Source: Peromyscus leucopus
Taxonomy: Eukaryota > Chordata > Mammalia > Rodentia > Cricetidae
DNA length: 64,000 nt
Direction: 5' to 3'
Assembly (NCBI RefSeq): GCF_004664715.2
Contig: NC_051063.1
Coordinates: 116,174,829 to 116,238,828 of the forward strand
A program made the position numbers and the translations under genes. The notes under the pieces were generated by a model. The model did no database searches, was not told the origin of the DNA, and worked only from the letters and a program-made list of their open reading frames with translations. Shown here in pieces: positions 46,656 to 59,021 of this stretch (position 1 is its first letter; each line of letters starts with the position of its first letter).

Positions 46656-48092
46656 CAGCATGACCCTACCACAGCCAAGGTCTGTGATTATGTTCCTAGC
46701 TCCTGATACCATTGAAGGAAATGCAAATGTCAGGGGTCTGGGCCACCACCTGGAGCCATGTTGGTGTTCAAGGACCATGCTGTTTCTAAAGCCATACTGA
46801 TCTGGATCCCCAGTGCTGCCACCGGGGCCATGGTGATGCCCAGACCTGAGCTGCTGCCAAGGGCCATATCTGGTTCCACGGTCCTATGGCTGCTGAAGTC
46901 TGTGTTGATGTCCATGGCCTGTGGTACCATGGGGAAGCAGGGTCATGGGAACCATACATGTTGAAATCTGATGGCCATGGTAGGCTAGTCCTGCCACTCA
47001 CTGGCCCTGGAATAGCTGGCCATGGCCCTAACTGGATATTGCAGCAGGAGACCTGGCCCCCACACTTGGGAAAGATGGCTCCACCCCTCACCACAGGCAT
47101 GCAACTCACCTGGGTAGCACATTGCAGCTGACCCTGTTGTCCAGATGCAGGTGAACTGGCCCTGAAGGCATGAGGGCAGCAGAACTGACCCCAGCCCTCC
47201 CTTGTCTGCCTTGTGGTAGCATGAGTAGGAGAGCGAGCCCTGCCACTCACCAACTGCAGCACACAGGAGAATGGACTCTGCACCTTGCCTGGCCAGAATG
47301 CTAGAACTAACCCTGTTGCATCTCAGAGGACGCAGGTGAGCCAGCCCTGAGGGCTTGAGAGCAGGAGAACTGACATTCCGGGCCCCATATGTCCCCTACA
47401 GCAATTGAGAGAGAAGGCCCTGAACATCTCTTGGACAAGATAGTGGAGCTAGCCTTGGTGGTGTGAGTGGTGGTGAGCTGGACCAAGGGTCTGAGAGCAA
47501 GAGAACTGGCTCCACTTCTTGCTGCAGGCTGCATTGAGTGGGATGGCCTAGGCCATGCTGGAGAGCTAACCCTGGTGGTGACAATGTAGGAAAGCTAGTG
47601 GACTGATGAGCCCAGCTGCCACCCAGGCCCAGAACCAGGGCAATGAATTGGCCCCGACTCCACATTCACCACATCTAGGAACTGTTGGAGCAGGTGAAGG
47701 GAACAAACCTACAGATCCAAAACTGCAGGATCCCCACAACACAGGACAACAGCAGGCTCTCCAAGAGAAGTCCCAGTGAGATCCATTATTGATGGTGTAG
47801 AAGAGGCCAGAGGCCTTGAACCAGACCAATGACTCATGGTAATGAACACAAGTAAAGGGTGAACTTGGTGACACACAGGTCCCCATTACAGATTCCAAAA
47901 CTAGATTCTTTTCTTTGTTTTGCTTTGTTTCTTTTGTTTGCCTTGTTTTTCTTCTAAATTTGGTTTTGTTTTGAGGTGGGAGGTTACAAGGGCAGAGGAA
48001 AGATGTGGGGGCATGGGGAGATGGGTGGGATCAGGACACACGATGTGAAATCCACAGAATATCAATAAAAGTTTGAGAACAAAAAAGTAACA
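46656..48092 (+). mobile_element. Long GC-richer repeat with poly(A) signal, RMER1-like
   Basis: About 1.4 kb. The first 0.9 kb has loosely repeated phrases such as 'gagggc(t)tgagagcaggagaactgac' (47180, 47348, 47490) and many tggcc/ctggcc motifs. The end, 'ggcagaggaaagatgtgggg', 'cacacgatgtgaaatccaca', 'aatatcaataaaagtttgag', resembles the rodent RMER1 family. It ends in an A-rich tail. Several open frames on both strands reflect base composition rather than genes. Confidence 0.5.
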
Positions 48093-48754
48093 CATGTAAC
48101 TCCTTCAAGCAGTTGAAGATCTGGTGTAAAACATTTTTTGCAAACCTTAGAGGATGCTTTCTTCTTAATGTGCTTCTGTGAGAACACATGTTGGGGCATA
48201 ACTGTTTGTGCCCAGCTGAAGATTCAGTTTCCTTTCTAATGGGTATTATTGAGTTCATTGTCATGTCTACTCATTACTGCAGAAGCCACAAGGGGGCTCA
48301 CTCACCGTTATGGATAGCTTCTGTGTGCAGTGAAGCTATCGTACCCTACCCACCATTTCATGGTATAAAAAATATTTTCTTCAAGACAAGAATTCAGATA
48401 CAGGAAGAATAAAAGGAAGCCTAAAGTAATCAAGAAATTTGCTCTGCCATGGCTTTGTGCTGCACTATCACGCATGAGGAAGTCAGCTACTCTCTTTTAG
48501 ATTTTCCTGTATTTCAAAAACTCATTCAAAATGGGCCAAATCTAAAATAAGCAATTCAAAGAAGTGAAAAAATCCATGTTTTCTTCCAGGTTGGAGGGAT
48601 TTATTTCTGCATCTGAAGACCACTTTCCTCCAGCATTCTTTTGTCTGAGGACTCCTATCTGAAACTTGAAAATCTGTCTCTAGTTTTTGATGATCATTCT
48701 ACCTCAGTTGTTGTCATTTTGTTTCTTAGACGTGAAAAACATATTTATTATTTC
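48093..48754. other. Unique DNA, no gene seen
   Basis: No repeat or coding signal recognised. Confidence 0.45.
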
Positions 48755-49349
48755 TTTACTTTTTAATATTTCCCCTTCCACTTTCTCCTTCCAAGCACTC
48801 CCATATTGCTCTCTTTGCTCTTTTTCAAATCCATGGCCTCTGTTTTCACTGATTGTGCATGTAACAAATATCTAAATATAACCTGCTCAGTCTATATGTT
48901 ACTTGTACATATGTTTTCAGGGATGACCATTTGATATTGATTAACCTATTGGTGTGCTCTCTCCTAGGGAAAAAAATTTCTCCCACTCTCAGCTTTCCTT
49001 GCTTGTGTAGGGTTGAGACATCATAGTCTTTTTCCTACCTACCTTTGCAAGCTTATTGTTATTGTCCTTGTTCAGCTCATCTTTAGGTAGTCATTCTGGT
49101 TAGATTTTTATGGGCATGGCTTTCTGACGTTACTAGGAGACACAATATTGCAGCAAATTTTATGATCCTCTGGCTGTTACAATCGTTCCATTCCCCCCTT
49201 CTGCAATTACCTGAGCCTTACATTCATGGGTGTTTTGTATATGTATCCATAGGGACTGGGTTCCACAACTCTGCATTTTGATTAGTTATGGTTTTCTATA
49301 ATGGTTTCCTATTGGGATAATCTTTTTGTTCACTGGGTGAAGATGAGTC
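48755..49349 (-). mobile_element. Old Lx-type L1 3' region, left piece
   Basis: 'tcaaatccatggcctctgtt', 'atttttatgggcatggcttt', 'ctaggagacacaatattgca' and 'tgcattttgattagttatgg' match the same old L1 3' region as 20358-21020. Confidence 0.6.
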
Positions 49350-49672
49350 TGTTTAACCTCACCTCCCTAGGGCACCTTCTAATTGGTTTAATAAAAAGCT
49401 GAATGGCCAATAGCTAGACAGGAAAGGTTAGGCAGGACTTCCAGACAGAGATAGGAATGCTGGGAGATTCACTGGCCAGATATGGAGGAAGTTGGACATG
49501 CAGTACTAAGGAGAGGTAACGAACCAAGTGGCAGAATGTAAATTAATATAAACAGGTTAAATGAAATTTTAAGAGCTAGTTGGGAATGAGCAAAAGCTAA
49601 GGCCAATCTTTCATACTTAATAAAAAGTCTCTGTGTTGTTATTCAGGAGCTAGCAGTCCAAAGAAAGACCAA
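49350..49672 (+). mobile_element. LTR, class-II-like, inserted in the Lx fragment
   Basis: 'tgtttaacctcacctcccta', 'aaaaagctgaatggccaata', 'gaggaagttggacatgcagt', 'aaaagctaaggccaatcttt' and 'aataaaaagtctctgtgttg' form an LTR related in layout to 14000-14543. The boundaries are approximate because Lx-like sequence is partly repeated on both sides. Confidence 0.65.
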
Positions 49673-50585
49673 TTTTAGCCTCCATCTTTTGCAAAGAGAA
49701 GTTTCCTTGATGAGGGGTAAAGACTGAACTTATCTATGAATATAAGGACAAATATTTAGAATGTGGTTAGGAATTGCGCTGGGTTAATAAAATGATGGTT
49801 GTAGATTCTTCTCCAAGATTCATGACTTTGCTAGTCCTGGGTGGTTGGCTAGGTTTCCAATACCAGGTGTGCTTTCCCTCTTGTTGATCTGGTATTCCAT
49901 CCAATGAGAGAGCTGTTGGTGATTGCCAATTCATATGTGTCCCTATTGCAACATTTGGGCTATCATGCCATGATGGTCATTGTTGTGGTTCATAGACATC
50001 ATAGCTGACTAGGACTTTTGGTTGCTTCCATCCATTGGAAGTTTGTATAGTGTCTTCATGAAAGAAGAATTCAGGTCACTTCTAGTTTAGGGGTCTCTGG
50101 ACCCTGTGTCTGAAGTGCATTGTGTCTTCAGCAATAGGAACTTATCTTCTCTCTGGGAACCAACCAATGGCAATAGCAAAAGGCTGTAATGCTTTCAAAG
50201 TCTCTTGGGCAACCCTTACCAACAACTCAAAAGATGGCTTCTCATGTCTGATGTTGGGGTTTTTGTCAGATGATCTTTGGCTCTTGGAGAGAGCATTGTC
50301 AGACAAGATGAGAAAATTTCATTTAAACTATATAGGTATTTTTATACAAAGACTTATGTGTATTATTTTTTTTGGTAGATAGTTCATAACATTGACCTTA
50401 CGACCTTTTCAGACACTGTTGTTATTTTATCCCCCCGCCTTTCTTCTTCTATATTGATCCCCTTCCCCTCTCCCTAATTACAGGTCCCTATTTTCACTTG
50501 TATCCTGTTTTTTCCCTCTCCATTGCTACCCCCACCCCTCCACTCAGTTAATGGTCTTTTTTGCTTTCTTGGTTTCTGCAGTTAC
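49673..50585 (-). mobile_element. Old Lx-type L1 3' region, right piece
   Basis: 'ctccatcttttgcaaagaga', 'ataaggacaaatatttagaa', 'ctgggtggttggctaggttt' and 'tgatggtcattgttgtggtt' continue the old L1 3' region. It ends in C/T-rich sequence near 50450-50560. Confidence 0.6.
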
Positions 50586-51904
50586 TCCTGGATATGTACT
50601 CACATTTGAAGATTTGCAGTTAAGAGCCTCTGATGAGAGAGAACATAAAAAGTTGACCTTTTGGCATCAGGGTTACCCCAATTACACACAGCACATTCTT
50701 TGACTGAGGCTTTAAATAGGTGGAGCACCACCAATCCACTAACTCACCAACAAACCCTTCACAAGTTTACCTTAGTCGTATTAACCAATACACTACACTG
50801 TGTCCTGTGTACAGGTCTCATGATCCCCTTTAGGTCATACAGAGAATGATGGGGTTGAGTACTGGTCATTTTTTAGCTTCAAGTTCCTTTCTCCCACTTC
50901 TATTTCTTTCATCATTACTTGTTACATTCTGGCAAACTCTCTGAGCATGTTCTATCCAGCCTCTGGTTGTGGCTTCCCCAGGTTTGTTGTCTGTCTATCT
51001 GTCTGTCTATCCATCCATCCATTCATCCATCTATCTATCTATCATCTATCATCTATCTATCTTCTCTTATTGTCTCCCCTCCCCTTGCACTGGTAGGAAC
51101 TCTTCCCATGCAGCTAGAGATGAATCCAGCTTGGTGGAAGCAGTGTACTGGAGCTAGAGGCACCAGCTTGACTGCTTCTTTGCAGGGAAAAATCCCACTT
51201 GGGCTTATTTCTGATTTCATTAACTCTTCTTTTATGTAGAAATAATATAAAATTTTATCGTAATAATAATCAACTTATTGCACAGCCTCAGTGGCTAAAA
51301 CACACTACTGGGAAATCATAGCTTACTTTCTACATCTTAACAGGAAACAGTAACAGTGTTTAATATTTTCCAAACTAAACATCTTAGAAGTCATTTTTTG
51401 TTTTTCTTAGACTTTTCAATCAAACAAAGCTACCAAGTTCTTATCTTTCAAAACCACAACTCTGTGTTCTTCTTTCATTTATTTCAGAGAGAACATTTCG
51501 TGCTCAAATGGTTTGTGGGTTTTGCTTTATCTTGCTGTCTTTCTGGTGTGAAACTTTACTGGCACATTTGACATATGTACTCCATGTTGCAATTCACAAT
51601 GCTTTCTGAAAATCCACTCCGTTTATTTATTTATTTGTTTATTTGTTTGCTTGCTGGCTATATGCAGCCACTCTGTTATGCTGGTAGCTGTTATGATAAA
51701 AAAAGGAAGCTCACAGCTCTTCTACAGAATTGACAAACAAGCAAACAATGGGGAATTAAAGAAGAAATCTTAAATTAATTTATTTGAAAATGTAATGGCT
51801 AAAATAACTTTTTAAGTTTAAATTATTATGCTTAAGAAACCTACAAAACAAAAATGCCTCTAACTGTAAGCCCCACTTACTCAATGACTGTAAACTTCCT
51901 AGAA
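50586..51904. other. Mostly unique DNA with short microsatellites
   Basis: Contains tetranucleotide repeats at 50985-51063 and a (TTTA)n-like run near 51620-51650. No coding signal. Confidence 0.45.
50985..51063. repeat. (CTGT/CATC/CTAT)n tetranucleotide tract
   Basis: Mixed tetranucleotide repeats. The nearby frames rich in SIHPSIYL-like residues are translations of this tract. Confidence 0.9.
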
Positions 51905-52220
51905 TGTTGGGGGCTGTTGTTCATGTGTTGTCCTTTCTGTAAGCAAGCTTGGTTGCCTCAATTGCATAGAGTGTGCTTGATTACCAGTAGGCGGGAAGTA
52001 TGTCATGATATATTCTTGCCCCTGATTGGATGAAGCTGGGAAGTCTGTAGCCTTGTGGGTTTTGCCTTTATAAGCCTTTGACTAATGTGATACAATGCCA
52101 TACTCTGGGAATGCTGGGTATGGGTCTGGCCCTTATCCATGGTCCTGGACAGTATTTAATAAAGCTTGCTTCAAATTTGGCTCAAACATTATGGTAATAG
52201 TCTTACTCTTGCCCAATGGG
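51905..52220 (+). mobile_element. Probable solo LTR
   Basis: Starts 'tgttgggggctgttgttcat', has a TATA-like 'tttgcctttataagcctttg', and a polyadenylation signal in 'gtatttaataaagcttgctt'. This is U3-R-U5 architecture. The 3' edge and the target duplication are not clear. Confidence 0.55.
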
Positions 52221-53000
52221 ATTAGCAAAAGCACATAATAAATAAAAACATTTGAGCTGAGGCATGAAAGAAGAATAGAAATTTGTTCTTTGTGTATTCC
52301 TTTTCTCTTTATTTGGAACCAAGATGAGAAAAAATTTAGATTGTGTTCTCAAGGGATTGCCAAGAGGAAATAGACAGTATTTTTTTAATAGAATGTTGGA
52401 AGCAATTTAGAGACTCACAGGAACCAAGAGATTTCATCATTTCTCCTTTTTACATGACTAGGCTGGATATTTGGAATTTAAGCAAAACTTGCCATTTTTA
52501 AAAGTAGTTTCATTGTTGAGATAGAGGGGCAATGTACCATAAATCAGATCTACTTATGCTGCAGAGAATTACTTAACAGATCCCTTGGGCAAATATAAAT
52601 CAAATAGGCACAGTATACCCTAGATAAGCATAATAGTAGAATCAGAAAAAATGCACAGAGTCTTAGTAGTCCTGATAGGAAGAGGGTTAGATTTCCAGTT
52701 CCTTTATTCCTAAGTTTTATTCATGAGTTTATGGGTCCCCCAAATCACCCACTGATTAAGAATTATTTGAAGCAAAGGAATCTGGTGAAGAGGAGGTATC
52801 TTGCTGGCAAGCTGAGCTCAACAACAAAGCCTAAGTGGAAATGAGAAGGGGAGGAAACCATAAATCTCACCTTACTTCAGAGCAAAAAGTTGTATACAGA
52901 GATTATCTTAAATATGACTGTTTTACTGTCCCAATCAAGCAAGTAGCCTTACACCAATGCTTATGCAGGAAAAGTAATTAAATGCAGTGGGACACATGTT
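52221..53000. other. Unique DNA, no gene seen
   Basis: No repeat or coding signal recognised. Confidence 0.5.
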
Positions 53001-53002
53001 CA

Positions 53003-53070
<68 letters not shown>
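53003..53070. repeat. (CA)n microsatellite
   Basis: About 33 CA units with rare interruptions. Confidence 0.96.
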
Positions 53071-53170
53071 GACAGATGACATGAAAATAGGGAGGAAATT
53101 TGGAAAGAAGGGATTTGGTAGGAAGGGTAGGAGATAAGAAAAGATAATTGGTAGGGACTTTGATGATAAA

Positions 53171-53984
53171 TTTTTTATTTAATTTTTTTAAGCCACAACC
53201 ACAACCTCCCCTCCCTCCCTGTCCTCTTACTACCTCCTCTCTCCTTCCCTCTGCTCTCCTCCTCAATCAATGCCTCCTCCATAATCCTCCATAATTGCTC
53301 AGAAAGGGGCAGACTTCCCATGGGCTTCAGCAAAGCATGGCATATCAAGCTGCCATAAGACCAAGCACCTCTCCTTGTGGGCTGGGCAAGGCAATCCAGC
53401 ATGAGCATTAGGTTCTTAAGAGCCAGTCAAAGCACCAGGGACAGCCCCTGCTCCAATTGCCAGGAGTCCCACACATAGACAAAGCTACACAACTGTTGAA
53501 TATATGCAGAGGCCCTAGCTTGCCCCCATGAAGGCTCCCTGGTTGTTGGTTCAGACTTTGTGAGTTCCTATGAGCCAGTCAAGCAGTTTCTGTGCTTTTC
53601 CTGCCATGTTCCTGACACTCCACCCCAACCCTGCCCCATTTCCTACAATCCCTCCTCCCTTTCCTCAGCAGGACTCCCAGAACAAGCAAGACCCAATGTT
53701 TGACCTTGGGTCTCTGAATCTGCCTCCATCAGTCACTGGATGAAGGCTTTCTGATGACAACCTGGTAGTCACCAATCCCGATTTCAGAGGATGCCAGTTC
53801 AGGCTATGCATCCACTGCTGCCAGGAGTCTTAGCTAGGGTCATTCTTGTAGACTCCTGGAAGTTTCCCTTGCTTTAGACTTCTACCCAACTCCATAAAGC
53901 CCCCCTTATGGTAATCTCTCTCACCCATCCTCCCATCTCCCAACTTGATCCCTCAAGTTTCTATGCCCACCCACTCCCAATCCA
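53171..53984 (-). mobile_element. L1 3' UTR segment, older copy
   Basis: T-rich 3' end, a C/T-rich block, 'agctacacaactgttgaata', 'ggttgttggttcagactttg' and 'catcagtcactggatgaagg' follow the common L1 3' UTR in reverse, more diverged than the other copies. At about 53985 the sequence switches to plus-strand ORF2. Confidence 0.8.
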
Positions 53985-54429
53985 ACCATCAAGAAAGAAA
54001 GAGTTACAGACCAATTTCCTTCTTGAACATTGATGCAAAACGACTCAATAAAATAGTAGCAAACCGAATCCAAGAACACAACAAAAAGATCATCCACCAT
54101 GATCATGTAGGCTTCATCCTAGAGATGCAGGGATGGTTCAACACAAGAAAGTCTGTCGATGTAACCCACTATTTAAATAAACTGAAAGAAAAAAACCCAC
54201 ATGATCATCTCATTAGAAGCTGAAAAGCCTTTGACAAAATCCCTTCTTGATAAAAGTCTTGGAGAGATCAAGGAACATATGTAACCATAATAAATGCAAG
54301 ATATAGCAAGCCAACATCCAACACCAAATTAATTGAAGAGAAACTCAAAGCAAGTCCACCTTTATTAGGAACAAGATTGTACACTCTCTCCATATTTATT
54401 CAATATAGTACTCAAAGTTCTAGCTAGAG
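53985..54429 (+). mobile_element. L1 ORF2 segment, opposite orientation
   Basis: Plus-strand reverse-transcriptase region: an [11 protein letters not shown] block near 54000, 'gatcatgtaggcttcatcct', an A-block remnant near 54210, and a B-block remnant near 54350. The frame is broken by stops and small deletions. With the minus-strand 3' UTR next to it, it looks like an older twin-primed L1 missing about 2 kb between the segments. Confidence 0.8.
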
Positions 54430-54789
54430 TAAAATTTTATATGTGTAAAATCATAAAAGAATCAGTAATAAATAAAGTGTGAACTAAAGAACTATGACTT
54501 TGTAAACCCAACCATGAGCATCTTTAAGTGAAGAGAATGCTGGAAGTAGAATTAAGACCGGGGATTGTCTTTGCTGCAATTGATGAAGAAAGGTTTAGCA
54601 GTTCAGGACAGTCCTCAACTTCACCATAAGTTATAAAAACATACAAGACAGTAGAAGACACTGCATGTGCTCATGGCCAGATCTGATTCTTAAGTTCTTT
54701 TGTGGTCCAGAGCATCCTGGTTATTGTGGATTGAATAAACCATGAAGATTCTTAGATAATTGCTTGATATTAAGAAAGTTCTCAAAGAG
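54430..54789. other. Unique DNA, no gene seen
   Basis: No repeat or coding signal recognised. Confidence 0.45.
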
Positions 54790-55010
54790 GTATTCCAAAA
54801 TATTTGCTGTATTTCTTTGTTCAATTTGCCCTGATGAAATACCACTGACTCTGCAACTCAAGCAACAGAAATTCATTTGCTCACAGTTTTGCATGCTGGA
54901 ATTCAGAAAAAAAGTATCAGTAGAGTCTAAGGTCTTCTTCTTCATTTACTAATAGCCTGACTTCTCCCTGCATATCCACTTGCTCTTCCCTCTGGCTATG
55001 TCTGTGTTTT
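54790..55010 (-). mobile_element. MaLR (MST/MLT1-like) LTR relic
   Basis: 'caagcaacagaaattcattt' and 'gctcacagttttgcatgctg' match the reverse of an old MaLR LTR (aacaacagaaatttatt...ctcacagttctggaggctgg). Confidence 0.5.
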
Positions 55011-55011
55011 A

Positions 55012-55470
55012 TTCAGACTTTAATTGCTGTGATAAAATGTCTAAGATGACAGCATTAGAGGAGGAAAGATTAATTTTGCTTCAGCCTTTCAAAGGACCAT
55101 GGTGAGTAGGCTTCCAGTTCTTCTGGTCTATGCAAAGCATTGTAACAATGGTGGTCACCTCCTTGTAGCCAGAAAGCAGAAAGGAAGAAAGGAAGCGAGA
55201 GAGGGAGAGAAAGGGAAGAAAGAGAGGGGCTAGAGGGAAGGAGGGCAGGAGAAACAAACAGGAGAAAAGAGGAGAGAAAGGAAGAGATGGAAAAGGTAGG
55301 GAAGGGAAGGAAAAGATAAGGAAGAAAAAGGAAGGGGAAGAGAAGGGAAGGGAAGGAAAGCGACAAGTTACTTCAGAATGTACCCTAACTGACCACTTCC
55401 TCCAGCTAGACCCACATATCAAACTTTCTAGAACCTCCCAGAATAGTGCTATCAGTTGGGAAACAGCCTT
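55012..55470 (-). mobile_element. MaLR-type LTR interrupted by a purine-rich repeat
   Basis: 'taattgctgtgataaaatgt' at the left, and 'accacttcctccagctagac' and 'atagtgctatcagttgggaa' at the right, are the two ends of a rodent MaLR-like LTR in reverse. The middle has become a GGAAR-rich tract. Confidence 0.55.
55175..55365. repeat. (GAAGG)n/(GGGAA)n purine-rich tract
   Basis: About 190 bp almost purely purine on the plus strand, with irregular 4-6 bp units. Confidence 0.9.
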
Positions 55471-55912
55471 CATTAGGCGAACCTTTTGGAAGAATACTTC
55501 CTATACAAATCACAATTTTGTTTCCTAATTTCCCTCTTAAAGGACAACCATCATTTTGGACTAGAACCAACTCTAATCTCATTTTAATTCAATTACCACC
55601 ATTAAACATCTTCTCCCCAGTATGGTTACATCCCAAAGTAGTAGGGATTAAGTCTTCAGCATAGTAAATTGGTGAGGTCCTAACCCTTGGCCCAGGATAC
55701 TTGCCAAGATACATAATTGGAAAATTGAGTGTACTTGAATGTCACAAAGATAAAACTCTTATTATTCTTAAGTTATTTGGTCACATCTTTGCCCAGTGCC
55801 AGCTTTGTCAAATCTAGTTTTGTGCCAACTTGCTTAGCTGCTTTCCAAGTAAATAAGTAAATAAATCAGACTTAATTGAATCCCTTTGTGAGTCTTTCTC
55901 TATTTCCGTTTA
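55471..55912. other. Unique DNA, no gene seen
   Basis: No repeat or coding signal recognised. Confidence 0.45.
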
Positions 55913-55918
55913 TGTCAC
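55913..55918 (+). repeat. Left 6-bp target duplication (tgtcac)
   Basis: Matches 56311-56316. Confidence 0.85.
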
Positions 55919-56310
55919 TGCTGTGGGATGTTCTGTATGGCAAATGTGTTGCTCTGATTGGTCAATAAATAAAACACTGATTGGCCTGTGGCTAGGCAGG
56001 AAGTATAGGTGGGACTAACAGAGAGGAGAAAAGAAAGAACAGGAAGGCAGAAGGAGTCACTGCCAGCCGCCTCTGGGACAAGCAGCATGTGAAGATGCCA
56101 GTAAGCCACGAGCCACGTGGCAAGGTATAGATTTATAGAAATGGGTTAATTTAAGATATAAGAACAGTTATCAAGAAGCCTGCCACAGCCATACAGTTTG
56201 TAAGCAATATAAGTCTCTGTGTTTATTTGGTTGGATCTGAGCAGCTGTGGGACTGGCAGGTGAGAGAGATTTGTCCTGACTGTGGGCCAGGCAGGAAAAC
56301 TCTAGCTACA
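55919..56310 (+). mobile_element. Solo LTR, TGCTGTGG...CTACA family
   Basis: 392 bp, starts tgctgtgggatgttctgtat and ends ...aaaactctagctaca. It is flanked by an exact 6-bp duplication. It contains 'ggtcaataaataaaacactg', 'gtggctaggcaggaagtata' and 'agcaatataagtctctgtgt'. It is the compact form of the LTR seen at 44789-46150, without the extra U3 block. Class-II (ERVK-like) assignment is inferred from the 6-bp duplication. Confidence 0.93.
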
Positions 56311-56316
56311 TGTCAC
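56311..56316 (+). repeat. Right 6-bp target duplication (tgtcac)
   Basis: Matches 55913-55918. Confidence 0.85.
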
Positions 56317-59004
56317 TGTTCCTGAGAGGATGACGGTATTTCTCCTAAAAATGCCACATGGATATTTTAAGCCCTGTCTTACCTATATTCTAATCTGTTG
56401 CTGTAGCGCATACTGGTTACTTTTCCTTAATATTCTAATGCAGCTTTCTAACAAATCTATATTATCTAACATGACATATGACTTACCTGTCCTGACCTAA
56501 ATTTTCTGTCCCACTCGCTATCCTGCCCCTTTGCAATTATGAGGCAAACGTGTCACTGACACTCATAAATTTCCATTTCCTTGCACATGCTCTTCTCTGC
56601 TTGAATGACCTTGCTTCTTGCCATTAATGTTTGGTCCTTCATTTATACTGCAGTCATTGAACGATGCCTCTGTCATGATGCATTTCTTATCAGATTAGAA
56701 TTGGAGGTTTTACAACACACTAAAGGAATCAGAACGTGTTGAGGATAAAGAGCAGACATCTCATAATTCAATGTCTAGCATATGACACATAAAATGCTAT
56801 TAACTCAAGATTTATTAAATGAATGACTAACATATGGGTTTATTGGTTGGTGATGTTGGTGGTAAGGCTGTTACCCTGTGAAACTGAGGAAATGTTCAGC
56901 TGTTGGATAAATGTGAAAATGATGCAAATCTGAGTTCCCTTATAAGAACAATAGAAGCTGCATGTAGATAAGGAAAACGGAAGAAAGAGATCTGTTTTCT
57001 GAAAAATCTTTCTCCTACTGAGACACTTATGGTTCTCTGCTTTCCCTCGCAGTTGGGATGTGTATGCATATGGTTGACAGTTTCCAGGTGCTTACATGCA
57101 GCCCTCCTTTGACACCTGAAGGCTCAGCCTCCCAGATCCTGTTGCAAACTGTGACAAGCTACTAGGCAGCAGGGACTTTTATTCTTGAATTACTAAAATG
57201 GAAAACTGGTCCCTGGAAACTAAGTTTTCCATAACCTATAACTGAGAGAAAGGAGTGGGGATTTGTTGACAAATAATAGACCACTCTCTTCACACAGATT
57301 GAAGGGCCAGTCAAGATTATGAAATTTAAAGGCAATTTTATCACCATTACACTCAAATTCTGACATAAACTAAATTTTCTTTGAAATAAATAAATAATTA
57401 TTTCTAAAAAATCACAAGCTATGTGCTTTCAAGGAAAAGGCAGAAGCCAGGTTCTCCATAGTTACAAATCATCCCAGATAAAGCTAAAATTCATGGGAGA
57501 AAGCCCTTGACCCTCTCACATAGTAACCTAGGAACACAGCTCTTACGTGCAGCCCAACTTCAGCACAGTACCCTGAGTTAATTGGGTTTCTGGGAAGCTC
57601 TATGAAGCCACGTCAGGAGACACCTACTGGCATCCCTGAGGCTGTCTTATGCTCATTATCTCTTTCTTGCATATCTGCCTCCAGGTTTCCCTAGAGCATT
57701 TCAAATCAATCATGACACAGGACAGCATTCTAGATTCCTCTCCCTACTCCTGAATGATATGACTGGAGGATAATCCCCAAGCATAGTGAGTAAGGAAGCT
57801 AGAGAGTGTGCATGGGGGACTGGCAATCCCCAAGCAGATATATGTCAGCTCTCTCACACTAATTAGTGGAAGTAGACAGAATCTGTCTAGGTCTGCAGAC
57901 CTGAGTGGGTGTAGTTTCAGGATTGTCACTCAAGATGAAGCCAGAGGACAGTGCAGAGGCTTCATGGTAAAGCTTAGCTAAATGCTCAGAATGCCTGAGT
58001 CATGTCTCAACTTACCAAATAATCAGTAATTATTATTGAACATATAACAACCATTTAGAGTAGGAATGATTCTATAAGGAATGATGTAAAAACACAAGTA
58101 ACTTGCTACAGGAACAACTTAGTTTGGAGTATTTAAACACAGATATCATAGTTATTTAAGTAAAAGCTCTCTAACACACATTAGCATATATTAAGCAATA
58201 AAAATCATTTGTCTTACTGGAAAAGAGGAAACCTGTACAAAAGATGAAATCTGAGACTTGTTGAGTGGATAATCTAGAAAGTTCAAGCCTTTCAGATATT
58301 TCTATATTCTAATGCGCATTTTTCCGAGATAACCTCAATTTTTCCATGTCTGATTGCTCAAGGAAAAGACAGTACTCCCAGTCACACGGTCTTTGTCTTG
58401 TCTACTTTTTATATCACCTATAGTGTCTAGTAAAGTGACAGGCAAAGGAAAGTGCTGAATTGGTGTTTTCAAAAGGAAGGAAATAAGGCAAGAAGGCACA
58501 ATGGCAGGATGGAGGCAGAGGAGATGATAATGAGAAAAGGAAGATAAGGGATATTTTAGGGTTTTCTAGAATTATTTAAAAAAGTATTTGCTGAGCGAAG
58601 ATGCAGGTAGTAGTTTATAGATATAATTAAAATAGTCTTATTTTTAAAGCATTAGAGAGCTTTTATATATAGTTCTTAGTCTCAAGTTATACTTTCAGGT
58701 TAAACAATATTTATATACATTCTACACTGTTATAACCCCCTGCCTAGAACCAGTCATATTCAATAAGCAAAACAACTGTGGGCCTGGGAGCAAGCAAATA
58801 GGTGTTCAACACAAAGTTCTCCAAATAGTGTATTAGAATATGGATCTCCTTCTTTCTTTTAGTAGATATATAGATAAAGATGGAGTGGTACTAAACTAGA
58901 CATATTTTACTTAAAAGAATTGTGTGTGTGTGTGTGTGTGTGTGCTTTACTTTTTCTACATTAGAGAAATAATATGACAAAATATTAGTAAATATGGAAC
59001 ACAT
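56317..59004. other. Unique DNA, no gene seen
   Basis: About 2.7 kb. A (GT)n run of 13 units lies at 58921-58946. No repeat family recognised and no coding-like frame. Confidence 0.5.
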
Positions 59005-59021
59005 AAAAGTGAGCCTCATGC
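59005..59021 (+). repeat. Left target duplication of the B1/L1 composite
   Basis: aaaagtgagcctcatgc matches aaaagcgagtctcatgc at 59793-59809 in 15/17 positions. Both differences are C/T transitions. Confidence 0.8.

Noticed and set aside
46786..47898. Several frames of 75-165 codons in the GC-richer block as a gene cluster
   Set aside because: Frames occur on both strands and overlap, which fits base composition of a repeat. No domain or initiation context seen.
49350..49672. Possible exact target duplication of this LTR
   Set aside because: Lx-like sequence is partly repeated on both sides, and I could not find a convincing short direct repeat at fixed LTR borders.
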